From: Pirellulales bacterium
Lineage (GTDB): Bacteria > Planctomycetota > Planctomycetia > Pirellulales > PALSA-1355
DNA: 64,000 nt
Assembly (NCBI GenBank): GCA_022844125.1
Contig: JALHMI010000004.1
Span: 162,777-226,776 of the forward strand
Direction of reading: 5' to 3'
A program made the translations under genes and the position numbers. A model generated the notes under the pieces. That model was given only the letters and a program-made list of their open reading frames with translations, did no database searches and was not told the DNA's origin. This document shows, one piece after another, positions 38,586 through 46,908 of the stretch. Within the stretch, counting starts at the first letter, position 1. Each line of letters opens with the position of its first letter.

Positions 38586-39167
38586 CTACCGCTGCCTGGC
38601 TGTTCCGTCCACGCGCTCGCTGATGTGGCCGGATCGCGAGTTCCGAGTGCGCTGCTGGCGTTGAGCGATATAAACCGAATCATCGTTGAGCAATGGTCCT
38701 TCGGCCTCGACCGGCTCGAGCACGAGCAGCAGTTCGCAGATGGCCAGCACGACTCCGGCAATCATCAACAGCACGCTAAGAGCGAAAATCGTCAGCGCCG
38801 CGAGAGCGAGAATCGGCAACTGGTAGGCCAGCCCAAGCAGAAGCGTGATGGCCAACATTCCGACGACGGACGCAAGTAACATTATGAGAGCGTTGCGAAC
38901 ATAGCGGGCGCGCCTGAGGATCATTTGGCACTGTTCGTCCAGCACTGTGAGCCGCTCACGCAGGCGAATCTCGCGTTCGGAACGCTCACCGTCTGGCGAA
39001 CCTTCAGCCAGGAGCCGCAGATCGAGATCGAATCGCTCGCGGTAGAAGAGCCGCAGCCGGGCAGTGATTGCGGCCAGGCGGTTGTAAAGCGCGAGACAGA
39101 TCAGGCCATTGGCCGAGATCATGACGACGGGGATCGCAAGTTCGCGAATCGTTTCAGCGGCAGGCAT
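38586..39167 (-). CDS. DUF2721 membrane protein
   Basis: A 193-residue protein with three hydrophobic segments: residues 10-30 (AIPVVMISANGLICLALYNRL), about 95-118 and about 120-148. A charged cytoplasmic loop with coiled-coil character (EREIRLRERLTVLDEQCQMILRRARYVRNAL) lies between the first two. This layout and the I-P-V-V-M-I-S-A-N-G-L start match DUF2721. Function unknown. It converges with the globin gene (18 bases apart). Confidence 0.8.
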   Translation of the reverse strand: MPAAETIRELAIPVVMISANGLICLALYNRLAAITARLRLFYRERFDLDLRLLAEGSPDGERSEREIRLRERLTVLDEQCQMILRRARYVRNALIMLLASVVGMLAITLLLGLAYQLPILALAALTIFALSVLLMIAGVVLAICELLLVLEPVEAEGPLLNDDSVYIAQRQQRTRNSRSGHISERVDGTARQR

Positions 39168-39580
39168 AGCATCCTCATGGAGTCACCCGCCTGGGTACGC
39201 AGCAGTTTGCAGAGATGCAATTGGCATGCCGGGCGCGCGATCGCTGTGAAACGAGCCGCGTCAGCAAGATGAGGATGAAAACCTTGCCGCCGCAAGTGGC
39301 GGGCGCGGCGCAACCTTTAAGCAGCCGAGAGGTTTTCGACGGCGGCCGCCTGGGCTCCAGAAAGTTATTCGAGAACGTTCGTCGCCCGAGGGCCAGCATC
39401 CGAGCGGTCGGCTGGAATTTCACGACACGGAGTTGTCGTACGACAAGGGAACCCGTTCGCGGCGAGCATCCGGTATCGCAGCGCGTGACGGAAGTGGTGC
39501 CGGAGTAGGCTAGGATTGGTATGCTGCGGACCGCGGATCGCAAGTGCTCCACATGCAATTACCTGCCATTCGGAGAACGG
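39168..39580. other. Gene-free stretch
   Basis: 413 bases between the DUF2721 start and a decayed acyl-CoA-synthetase fragment. Open frames on both strands (up to 127 codons on -, 97 on +) give no recognisable protein and no ribosome sites. It may contain further decayed remains of the adjacent pseudogene and the DUF2721 promoter; nothing specific is seen. Confidence 0.5.
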
Positions 39581-39808
39581 CCGTGCCACTTAGCCAGCGC
39601 AGGCGTCGTGGGCGTTCACGACCTGGTGCATGGCGAAAACGTGCGGGCATAGGTCGTGATTCGCTCGGGAGTCACGCCGCCGACAGCGGCGGAGTTGATC
39701 GCCTGTTCGCGTGCGCGGGTCGGTTACAAAGCGCCGGACGAGATCGTCGTGCTTGCCGAGACGACCAGCGAGCGACTCTTGCTGCGGGATGTCAAGGTCG
39801 TTCGCTAA
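39581..39808 (+). pseudogene. Decayed C-terminal fragment of an AMP-dependent acyl-CoA synthetase
   Basis: Read in the frame of base 39599, the translation is A-G-V-V-G-V-H-D-L-V-H-G-E-N-V-R-A, then TAG at 39650-39652, then VVIRSGVTPPTAAELI and RARVGYKAPDEIVVLAE up to TAA 39806-39808. This matches the C-terminal domain of AMP-binding synthetases (typically VVGVPD..GE.V.A.VV, then ELI...R.....YK.P). A conserved aromatic codon has become TAG, and the final catalytic Lys motif (TGKVDR-like) is scrambled. The large N-terminal domain is absent upstream. It is a relic, not a functional gene. It overlaps the stop of the opposite-strand gene by a few bases. Confidence 0.65.
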
Positions 39809-41184
39809 TCGATCCGGCGCCAGGCGAATCGATTGAGATCGAGTTCGAATCGCTGCTCATTCGGCAAGAATTGCTGGTCGCCATCTTTATCTTCGATGCA
39901 GATTTGCCCGCCCGAGATGGCGATCACGTTTCGCTCAGGTTCGTAGCGGGCGCGATGTTCGAAAATCCAGCCGGGCATCTCTCCGCTGGTCGCGACGGAT
40001 TCGATCTCCCATGAATCGATCTTCAGGCGGAAGACCGGCGTGAACCCCGGTCGCCGCTCGTCGACGTATCCCAGGCAACCGACAATGTAGATGCCGTCAG
40101 GGCAGAGCGTGGCGGTGTGAAAATCAGTTGGCGGAAACACGTCGCGGGGATAGCCGTAAATCTCGAACGCCCCCCGGCCGTCGTGCACCACAACATCGTT
40201 GTAGATGGTGAAGTCGGGGTCGTAGTGATCTTCGTGCTCGCCGGCGATCTGGACGAATCGTCCGTCTGGGAGCGGCGTCAGCGAGGTGCCAAAACGATCG
40301 TAGCACCACACCGCTCCGGGCGATGCGAATGCTTTGTCTTGAAACCTAACTCGGGCGGAATAAGCATTGCCGCCCGTGCGGATCATGTCCTGCCAGAATG
40401 GAAAGTCCATCCGCTGGGGATTCTGCGTCCCGAATTCGGGCGTCTTATGCTGGCGATAGTCGCTTAACGTGACTTGAAGCTCACCCCCGGTTTTCAGTCC
40501 CACGAGTTCGCGTTGGATCTCACGGGGCGCTCGATTCAGATCGTCGCCGGCATCGACGAAGAGCCGCAGCACTTCGAGGCTCTGGACGTCGGAAATCATG
40601 GGCTGGACGGTTGGATTCTGCCCCTGTTCGCGCACTGCTTTTTGCCCATCCTCGAGCGTCTTCTGCCACTCAGCGTCGGAGATGACTCCTTTCAAATCTG
40701 CCGGTAAAGGAACAACCGGCAGCGGAAAATCACGGTTGATCTTCTTGAGCGGATAGCGAGGATGATGTCCTCGGTCGACGCCCAGGCTGAGCAGGAGGCG
40801 GACGCCGTCGGCAAAATCCGCTTCGACGGCATGCCGCAGAGCCGTGGCGTTGAAGTCGTCGGTCAATTCCGGGTCGGCGCCGTGCTGGAGCAGCAGCTTT
40901 GTCTTTCCCAGGTCCTTGGCTTTGATCGCCAGCATCAATGCGGTTCGTCCCACGTGACCTGGCGCGTCCACATCGGCGCCGCCTTTGATGGCGGCATGCA
41001 GCGCCTGCAAATTCCCCTCGGAAACCACCTGGTGGAATCGGGCCGTTTCTTCACTGGGTGCGGATCGAGACATGGGTTGTTCTCGCGGCTCGTGAGCGCC
41101 GCAGCCGACGGTGCCAATCGCGAACAACAGTATCAGCCCAAATGCGCGAGCCTTTGCCGCATTCCCTGGGACTTTTGACGGCAT
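39805..41184 (-). CDS. Ankyrin-repeat lipoprotein
   Basis: A 459-residue predicted lipoprotein (signal helix ending IGTVGC, Cys near residue 28). Residues 45-140 carry ankyrin-type repeats (GNLQALHAAIKGGADVDAPGHVGRTALMLAIKAKD, split across two repeats; then LLQHGADPELTDDFNATALRHAV). A later ankyrin-like helix (VLRLFVDAGDDLN) precedes a beta-rich C-terminal half with propeller-like repeats (GTSLTPLPDGRFVQIAGEHED, DGIYIVGCLGYVDE). ATG 41184 begins the signal peptide. It is last in the tetR-led run; role unknown, probably protein binding at the membrane. Confidence 0.72.
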   Translation of the reverse strand: MPSKVPGNAAKARAFGLILLFAIGTVGCGAHEPREQPMSRSAPSEETARFHQVVSEGNLQALHAAIKGGADVDAPGHVGRTALMLAIKAKDLGKTKLLLQHGADPELTDDFNATALRHAVEADFADGVRLLLSLGVDRGHHPRYPLKKINRDFPLPVVPLPADLKGVISDAEWQKTLEDGQKAVREQGQNPTVQPMISDVQSLEVLRLFVDAGDDLNRAPREIQRELVGLKTGGELQVTLSDYRQHKTPEFGTQNPQRMDFPFWQDMIRTGGNAYSARVRFQDKAFASPGAVWCYDRFGTSLTPLPDGRFVQIAGEHEDHYDPDFTIYNDVVVHDGRGAFEIYGYPRDVFPPTDFHTATLCPDGIYIVGCLGYVDERRPGFTPVFRLKIDSWEIESVATSGEMPGWIFEHRARYEPERNVIAISGGQICIEDKDGDQQFLPNEQRFELDLNRFAWRRID

Positions 41185-41261
41185 GTTGCGACCGCGAGGG
41201 ATGATGGAACCCTGGAGGTAGGGCTCGCACTGCCAACTTAGCACGGCGAGCAAGCTTCACA

Positions 41262-42365
41262 TCAGCGAAAGACAGCTTCCTCGATGCCACGAACATAGCC
41301 GCCCCAGGCGTCCTCGGAGCGATTGCTGGCGACGATGATCACGACGCCGTCATCCACGTATCGGATGAAATCGGCATAGAACACGCCATTGCCGCCGTTG
41401 TGCTGGATGACCTTCGTGCCCCGCGGCGAGTCAGTCAGCACCCAGCCGTAGCTGTACCAGGAGTCGGAATCGGGGCCTTCCTTGACCCGGCGCGAGAACA
41501 TTTTTGCCTTGGCCTCCTTCGAGAGCACCTGGTCGCCCAGCAGCACGAGGTGCCAGCGATACAAGTCCCAGACCGTCGAAAGCACGCCGCCATTTCCGCG
41601 TAGATTCCAGTATGGGCCGTCGGCGGCCCAGTTTTTGTCGAGCGGAGTACCCCAGTCCGCGTTGCCCTTATAGCCGTGGGCAACAATTTCAGGTTCCCAT
41701 TTCGGCAGCCGGTAACCCGTGTGCTCCATTTTGGCCGGCAGCCAGAGTTGCTCGCGCAAGTACGTCTCGTACGTACCTCCTGTCACCTGTTCGATCACGG
41801 CAGCCAACAGACTGAACCCGGAATTGGCGTAACGATGCCCCTGGCCGGGAGCGAAGAGCAGGGTGGAGTGGAGCGACTGGTCAACGATCCACTCGCGTTT
41901 GGCAGGCTGGTAGTCGCCGCCGAAGTCTCCCTTCAGACCTGCGCTGTGCGTCAACAGGTGGAAGAGCATGACCTGGGATTTGTCCTCGGGAACGTTTTTG
42001 AAATACTTGCCGAGCTTATCGTCCGCGTTGAGCTTTCCCTGTGATTCCAGTTTGGCGATTGCAGCGCCGGTGAACTGCTTGGTGATCGAGCCGATATCGA
42101 ACACCGTGCGAGACGTGAACGGAATTTGTTTCTCACGATTAGCCAGGCCGTAGCCCTTGGCAAGCACGACTTCGCCATCCTTGGCGACCAGCAACACGCC
42201 GCTGAATCCCGCCTGGGCGCGCTTGCTCATATGCCCGTCCAGCTTGCGACCGAGTGGACCCTCGACTCGGTCCACCTCGGCTGGCTCGGTGGCGCTCGCA
42301 ATCCCGCAGATTGCCAGCGCGGCGCCTACCAGAACTGCGTGTACTGACGTGCGGTTTATGACCAT
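41262..42365 (-). CDS. Serine hydrolase of the beta-lactamase / penicillin-binding protein family
   Basis: A 367-residue exported hydrolase with the class C beta-lactamase-like fold. A signal peptide spans residues about 6-25. The SxxK nucleophile is Ser93-x-x-Lys96 (DIGSITKQF), the YxN motif Tyr179-Ala-Asn181 (HRYANSGFSLLA), and the third motif is His322-Asn-Gly-Gly in place of KTG, as in esterase and D-aminopeptidase members. ATG 42365 has GGGAG 10 bases upstream. It lies 52 bases downstream of the DUF1501 gene. Substrate unknown; not evidence for antibiotic resistance. Confidence 0.85.
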   Translation of the reverse strand: MVINRTSVHAVLVGAALAICGIASATEPAEVDRVEGPLGRKLDGHMSKRAQAGFSGVLLVAKDGEVVLAKGYGLANREKQIPFTSRTVFDIGSITKQFTGAAIAKLESQGKLNADDKLGKYFKNVPEDKSQVMLFHLLTHSAGLKGDFGGDYQPAKREWIVDQSLHSTLLFAPGQGHRYANSGFSLLAAVIEQVTGGTYETYLREQLWLPAKMEHTGYRLPKWEPEIVAHGYKGNADWGTPLDKNWAADGPYWNLRGNGGVLSTVWDLYRWHLVLLGDQVLSKEAKAKMFSRRVKEGPDSDSWYSYGWVLTDSPRGTKVIQHNGGNGVFYADFIRYVDDGVVIIVASNRSEDAWGGYVRGIEEAVFR

Positions 42366-42417
42366 CGACGCCCCGCTCCCTTGCATCGTCGCGCGCTAGC
42401 CAAGACCGTCTGAAGAC

Positions 42418-43668
42418 TTAACCGAACACGCCCAGAGACGCGTAATCGCCCTTCAGAATCGCCTTATTGTTGTCGAAATCCATCCACTCTGCCAGCATCG
42501 TGCCGTACACACTGCGAAAGTCGGTGGTCATCTTCAGATTGCCATCGTCGAGATCCACGAGGCTGGGCTGGCTGCCATAGAAGCCGCCTTTGACACGCTT
42601 GCCGAGGATGTACATGGGCGTTGCCGTGCCGTGGTCGGTGCCCTTGCTGGCGTTCTCGCCAACGCGGCGGCCGAACTCAGTGAACACCATCATCGCCACG
42701 TCGTCGGCGCGACCGATGCGCTCAAGATCGACGAAGAAACCATTGACGGCGTCGGATAGGTAGGTGAGCAACAACTGCTGCGCCCCGGCCTGCGCAGCGT
42801 GCGTGTCGTAACCGCCCTGGCTGACGTAGTATATCCGCGTGGGCAGGTTCGCGTTGATCAGTGCCGTCACCTTCTTCAAGTCGAGCGTCAAATCGTTGTC
42901 GCTACCGTAGTCGATCAGCGTGCGGTACTCGGCACACGCATTGCGAACCATGGCTGCCCCCGAGGTGGCGGTCTTCGAGACTACATTCACGAAATCGAGC
43001 GACGGGTTGGCCGTGGGATACACCTTGCCGAACGTCTCAAAGACCTTCTGTTGGGCCTCGTTCCCGGTGCGCCCGAACTTCTTCGGGTCTTGGAAGACCA
43101 CCGGCGAGTGCTTTGCACTCTTCACTGCCATCGATTGTTGTGACGCGATGTTGACGATGTAGTTTTCGATGGCCTCGGGTTGGTAGGCGTCGGCGAACCG
43201 TCCCAGCCATCCATAGGCGTCGCTCCCGTGGGGCGTGGCGGTGTGCCACCATTCCATGGCGGTGAAGTGTGACAGGTTTGGGTTGGGATAGCCGCAACCC
43301 TGCACGATGGCCATGTGGCCGTCCTTGAACTGCCGCTCCAAACCGATGCAGGACGGGTGCATCCCATACTCGTCGTTGAGTTTGAGAACTTCGCCCGGCT
43401 TGATGCCGAGCGTCGGGCGAGCCTTGTAGTAGTCATCGTTCTTGTAGGGCACGATCGTATTGAGCCCGTCGTTGCCGCCGCTGAGCTCGAGGACGACCAG
43501 AATACGATTTGGGTGCTTTTCCGGCGCCCCGGCGAGTGCCTGGGCGGTTTGCACCAGACTCAGCTGGTTGAAGAGCCACGGCAGGCCGGCGGAGACGCCA
43601 ACCCCATACATCCCGGCGCGGAGGAAGTCGCGCCGATGGCACGAACACGCATTGTGTTTGATCAACAT
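42418..43668 (-). CDS. DUF1501 Tat-exported protein
   Basis: A 416-residue protein of the DUF1501 family (sulfatase/alkaline-phosphatase-like fold). The twin-Arg signal is HRRDFLRAG (residues 11-19) followed by a hydrophobic stretch. Family blocks: VVLELSGGNDGLNTIVPY, MAIVQGCGYPNPNLSHFTAMEWW, YYVSQGGYDTHAAQ, VMVFTEFGRRVGEN and TDHGTATPMYILG. DUF1501 is nearly always paired with DUF1800, as here (54 bases upstream). It is exported folded, so a metal or cofactor is likely. Activity unknown. Confidence 0.92.
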   Translation of the reverse strand: MLIKHNACSCHRRDFLRAGMYGVGVSAGLPWLFNQLSLVQTAQALAGAPEKHPNRILVVLELSGGNDGLNTIVPYKNDDYYKARPTLGIKPGEVLKLNDEYGMHPSCIGLERQFKDGHMAIVQGCGYPNPNLSHFTAMEWWHTATPHGSDAYGWLGRFADAYQPEAIENYIVNIASQQSMAVKSAKHSPVVFQDPKKFGRTGNEAQQKVFETFGKVYPTANPSLDFVNVVSKTATSGAAMVRNACAEYRTLIDYGSDNDLTLDLKKVTALINANLPTRIYYVSQGGYDTHAAQAGAQQLLLTYLSDAVNGFFVDLERIGRADDVAMMVFTEFGRRVGENASKGTDHGTATPMYILGKRVKGGFYGSQPSLVDLDDGNLKMTTDFRSVYGTMLAEWMDFDNNKAILKGDYASLGVFG

Positions 43669-43722
43669 GGCTTCGTTCCTTGGTTGAGCGACCGGATGAA
43701 GGTCGCGGTTTCGCTATCCGAG

Positions 43723-45681
43723 TTAGCCGAGCTGGTATTCCGGCGCGCTGAGAATGAGATGCACCACCCGCCGTAGCGCCTCCTCCGTGGCTTTATTGGT
43801 GAATTCGACCTTGTCGCCACCAAGCTCGCTGGTCAGGAAGTCGATGATCGCTGTCCGACGCTCGGCCGCCAGAGGCACGGTAAGGAATCGCCGCGAGAAA
43901 TAGTCGACGGCGCCTTCCACCGTCTGCACCTGTCCCTCTTCGGCCATCTCAATGAAATTAACCTTGGCCGTCGTGCGAGGTCGCGGCTTGACGCGGTCGT
44001 AAGCCTGCACGTAACCGGTGTACACTCCCACGGCAAGGTTGAAGCGCTCGCCGTGCGCAAGCTGCGACATGCGCGACTTGCCCTGGCTCATGTCGGGCTT
44101 CATCATTTTCGGCGCGTCGGCCGGTTTGTCGCCTTTCTTGTCCTTGCCCATCATGCCCGCGCCGATGCCGGCCAGGTGCCGGTCGTATTCGACCAGGGAC
44201 ACAGGCTCCATCTTCTGAGACGCTTCGTTCCAAACCTGGGGCGGGATGTTGTACTCAGGAAACATCAACGGGATCTTGCGGTAGCCCTCTGGACCAATCT
44301 TGTCTGGGGCTGGATAGCTCTCAGGATCGGGGAACAACATGGCGTACACATAATTGCCGCGCGACAACAGCGTCGCTGGATTGATCCACGAGCGGTCTCC
44401 GGGCCACCCGGCTACATTCGGTGGATAGAAGAGCAACTGGCCGAGTTGACTGCCGCTGGTCTCGATGTAATCCGGAATGCCCGGCAGGCGTTTGATGTCG
44501 AGCTTGCGGCAGGTCGAGACCAAAAAGTGCACCGGGCTCTTGATCTGCGTGCCGACGGAGGCGGGGCTGTAGAAGTCCTTCGACAGGAGGATCGTCTTGA
44601 GCATGGGCTTAAGATCGTAGTTCGACTCGACCAGTTGTTTGGCGAGTTGATCATTGACCTTGGGATCCAGCTGCTCTCGCACGAAATGCTTGTAGAGTTT
44701 GCCGGCAACGAACTTTGACGTGGCCGGCTGCTCTAGAATGATGTTGATGGCATCGTAGCCATTGAACGTGCCGGTCTTGCCCAGGAACGTCTTCTCGCCG
44801 TCGTCATGCAGTTTCGGGTCGTCGACAAACTCGGCCTTGTCGTCCACTGTCTCAACGGGCTTCATCGTCCAGCCCGTGAACGCGCGGGCCATCTCACGAA
44901 TATCGTGCTCGCTGTAGCCGTGGCCTTCGCCCATGGTGAACAGTTCCATGACTTCTCGGGCGAAATTCTCGTTCGGCTTGCCCTTGACGTTCTCTCGATT
45001 GTCCAGCCAGATGAGCATGGCTGGATCCTGCGCCACGGCTACCAGCATCTTGCGGAAGTTGCCATTGGCGTGCTTGCGCAATGTCTCAATTTGCGCCATC
45101 ATCAGCTCGTAGTTCATCAGCTTCGACTGACTGGTGGCAAAGTGGTCGTGCCAGAACAAGGTCAGTTTCTCTTCCATCGGGCGCGGAGTCAGGAGCATGC
45201 GCTCTGCCCACCAGTGCGCGGCCCGCTGCATCTCCATGTGCTCGCTCCACAGCAGCGTGTAGAACTCGTTGATTGCCGGCTGATACGGCAGCGGACCGTC
45301 CTGGCTGGCCTTGATGCCAAACGCCATTCCTGTGAGCAAGGCCTTGGGCACGGCAGCCTCGAGCGAGCGAAATTTGTGGCCATGCGGATAGATGCCGGAG
45401 GGTTCAAATGGCACGAGTGCGGAATTGTCCACGTTCTCGTAGTCGATCAACGCGTTGACGGCTTCGGCAGGCGCCATCGCGGCCAGCTTCTCGATCTCGG
45501 ACGGTGCGGCGCCGAATCCGGCCCGTTCGAGCAGGTGGGCCGCTCTTTCATAGTTCCAATCAACGGCAGAAATCGGCGCCAAGTCGTTGGCCCAGTCCGG
45601 TCCGTCGCCAGCAAGTGCCAGCGTCCCCCCTGCCACAAGAACTCCTGCAATCCAGACGCTCAATACCGTCGAACCGCGCAT
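43723..45681 (-). CDS. DUF1800 family protein
   Basis: A 652-residue exported protein with a signal peptide (residues 5-25, VLSVWIAGVLVAGGTLALAGD). DUF1800 features: AAHLLERAGFGAAPSEIEKL, MLLTPRPMEEKLTLFWHDHF, MLIWLDNRENVKGKPNENFAREVMEL (split core), EMARAFTGW and the C-terminal VAGWPGDRSWINPATLL. AAGGAG lies 7 bases before ATG 45681. It follows tetR by 16 bases and precedes DUF1501 by 54, indicating one operon. Function unknown; the pair is characteristic of planctomycetes and some proteobacteria. Confidence 0.92.
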   Translation of the reverse strand: MRGSTVLSVWIAGVLVAGGTLALAGDGPDWANDLAPISAVDWNYERAAHLLERAGFGAAPSEIEKLAAMAPAEAVNALIDYENVDNSALVPFEPSGIYPHGHKFRSLEAAVPKALLTGMAFGIKASQDGPLPYQPAINEFYTLLWSEHMEMQRAAHWWAERMLLTPRPMEEKLTLFWHDHFATSQSKLMNYELMMAQIETLRKHANGNFRKMLVAVAQDPAMLIWLDNRENVKGKPNENFAREVMELFTMGEGHGYSEHDIREMARAFTGWTMKPVETVDDKAEFVDDPKLHDDGEKTFLGKTGTFNGYDAINIILEQPATSKFVAGKLYKHFVREQLDPKVNDQLAKQLVESNYDLKPMLKTILLSKDFYSPASVGTQIKSPVHFLVSTCRKLDIKRLPGIPDYIETSGSQLGQLLFYPPNVAGWPGDRSWINPATLLSRGNYVYAMLFPDPESYPAPDKIGPEGYRKIPLMFPEYNIPPQVWNEASQKMEPVSLVEYDRHLAGIGAGMMGKDKKGDKPADAPKMMKPDMSQGKSRMSQLAHGERFNLAVGVYTGYVQAYDRVKPRPRTTAKVNFIEMAEEGQVQTVEGAVDYFSRRFLTVPLAAERRTAIIDFLTSELGGDKVEFTNKATEEALRRVVHLILSAPEYQLG

Positions 45682-45697
45682 GGCATTCTCCTTTCGG

Positions 45698-46453
45698 TCA
45701 ACTTGCCTGGGTGTTGTTCTGACCGGATTCGCTGTAAATGCGAATGATGTCTCTTGACTGTTTAATGAACTGGTCTGTCATTGGACCTGGCGGCGCGGAG
45801 ATGCCCGCCGTGATGTATTCAATGAAGCAGTTGGCCGCTTCGAGCGAACCGGGTGTGCTCAGATCACCGAACGGCGAAGTTTCCAGTGCGGTCACGTCGC
45901 TCATGCCGTTGATGAGATTGATGAGCGAACAGAGGATGCGCATCTTGAGCACGCGCGGCGGCATCTCGGGCAGCGCCTCCTGCAACAGCTCGAAGACCTC
46001 GTGCACTAAGGGACCGGTGAGCTTGTTGGCTACAACGCGTAACTCCGGACCCGTGTCGGCAATCAGGCGGGACAGAAACCTGATCCCCGGCAACCCGTAC
46101 TCAGGATGAAACAGCAGACCCATGAAGGGGCCGTATGTCGCCTCGATGATTTCACGCGGCGTTAGCTTCTGCGTGCTTGGCCGCGATCGAAGCTGCTCGA
46201 CGAGCGGAGCCCGAACAGCAGCAACGTCGTGTTCGAGCGTCTGGACGATCGCCTCGATCAGACCAAGCTTGCTGCCAAAGTGGTAATGGGCAGCCGACGA
46301 GTTTCGGGCTCCCGCAGCGGCATTGACAGATCGAAGCGAAACGCCGTCAATCCCGTTCTCCGCCATCAGGCGCATTGCGGCGAGAATTAACTGGCGGCGC
46401 GTCGAGATACTTTCGGCCGCTCGAATTCGCACCCGGTCGATTCCAACTGACAT
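45698..46453 (-). CDS. TetR family transcriptional regulator
   Basis: A 251-residue repressor-type protein. The N-terminal helix-turn-helix is at about residues 15-65: RRQLILAAMRLMAENGIDGVSLRSV, then AAGARNSSAAHYHFGSKLGLIEAIV. The C-terminal ligand domain (about 80-230) resembles TetR_C groups with a Pro-rich helix pair. A perfect 9-bp inverted repeat with a 14-base spacer lies 14-45 bases upstream of the start, a likely self-operator. It heads the DUF1800-DUF1501-hydrolase run, so it probably controls its own operon. Ligand unknown. Confidence 0.9.
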   Translation of the reverse strand: MSVGIDRVRIRAAESISTRRQLILAAMRLMAENGIDGVSLRSVNAAAGARNSSAAHYHFGSKLGLIEAIVQTLEHDVAAVRAPLVEQLRSRPSTQKLTPREIIEATYGPFMGLLFHPEYGLPGIRFLSRLIADTGPELRVVANKLTGPLVHEVFELLQEALPEMPPRVLKMRILCSLINLINGMSDVTALETSPFGDLSTPGSLEAANCFIEYITAGISAPPGPMTDQFIKQSRDIIRIYSESGQNNTQAS

Positions 46454-46466
46454 CGTAAAGCCCGCC

Positions 46467-46498
46467 CTAAGTCACGCGAATTAAATCAAGTGACTTAG
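46467..46498. promoter_or_regulatory. Putative TetR operator
   Basis: A perfect inverted repeat CTAAGTCAC (46467-46475) / GTGACTTAG (46490-46498), separated by 14 A/T-rich bases. It starts 14 bases upstream of the tetR start codon on the - strand, a position where repressor binding would block transcription. Confidence 0.6.
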
Positions 46499-46583
46499 CA
46501 TAGCGATGGTCGGCAACTTGTCAATCTATTTGAGCTTACGGCGAGGCCCGACCCGCGAATGTCAGTCGAGGAGACAAGAAGAG

Positions 46584-46631
46584 TTCAAATCCTGTCGCCA
46601 GTCGCATTCGCAACCCACGACAGGATTTGAA
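46584..46631. repeat. 14-bp inverted repeat resembling tRNA T-loop/3' end
   Basis: TTCAAATCCTGTCG (46584-46597) and its exact complement CGACAGGATTTGAA (46618-46631), 20 bases apart. TTCAAAT is the canonical tRNA T-loop sequence and CCTGTCG fits a 3' T-stem/acceptor side. The 5' T-stem does not pair in either copy, so these are fragments and not tRNA genes. Such fragments are common at phage and island attachment sites. Confidence 0.5.
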
Positions 46632-46642
46632 GTTGTGCAGAG

Positions 46643-46672
46643 TCGGGGCGACAGGACGGCTATTGAACTTTT
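46643..46672. repeat. 30-bp direct repeat, copy 1
   Basis: Starts TCGGGGCGACAGGACGGCTA and ends TATTGAACTTTT. It matches 52066-52095 at 29 of 30 positions in the same orientation. The first 14 bases resemble the reverse complement of a tRNA 3' end. Possible attachment-site duplication or remains of a repeated element. Confidence 0.6.
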
Positions 46673-46908
46673 TTTGACGGCTGTCGGAGCGTGGTCGTGC
46701 CCTTTAGTCGCGGCTGCCATGGAACTTACGGCACAATTCGCAGCCTATCCTGAGGTGCTGGGGTCGATGCCACCTGCCTGTTCCCGAGTAGCTGGCAATT
46801 GCATGGAGATCGGCGGGCTTTGACCCGAGCGGCGGAGATGACCCTCAACTCGCTCGCGAAACGAAGCCTCGACGGACTCTCGCGCCGTGATGAGTACCGT
46901 CTCGCAAG

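Larger units (their letters stand above)
46454..46908. other. Boundary region with tRNA-3'-end-like fragments
   Basis: 455 bases without a gene between tetR and an SDR gene. Contents, in order: the putative TetR operator, a tRNA-like fragment on + (46584-46597), the same sequence inverted (46618-46631), and a 30-bp direct-repeat copy (46643-46672) starting with TCGGGGCGACAGGA, which would continue the inverted tRNA-like end. From 46673 to 46908 nothing is recognised. The layout suggests a remodelled integration boundary. Confidence 0.45.

Noticed and set aside
41262..42365. Antibiotic-resistance beta-lactamase
   Set aside because: The third motif is HNGG and the gene is embedded in a DUF1501/DUF1800 operon; it fits the broad serine-hydrolase family, not a resistance enzyme.
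46500..46610. A complete tRNA gene ending at the TTCAAATCCTGTCG sequence
   Set aside because: The T-stem does not pair and no acceptor, D-arm or anticodon arm can be built from the upstream bases; only a 3'-end fragment is supported.
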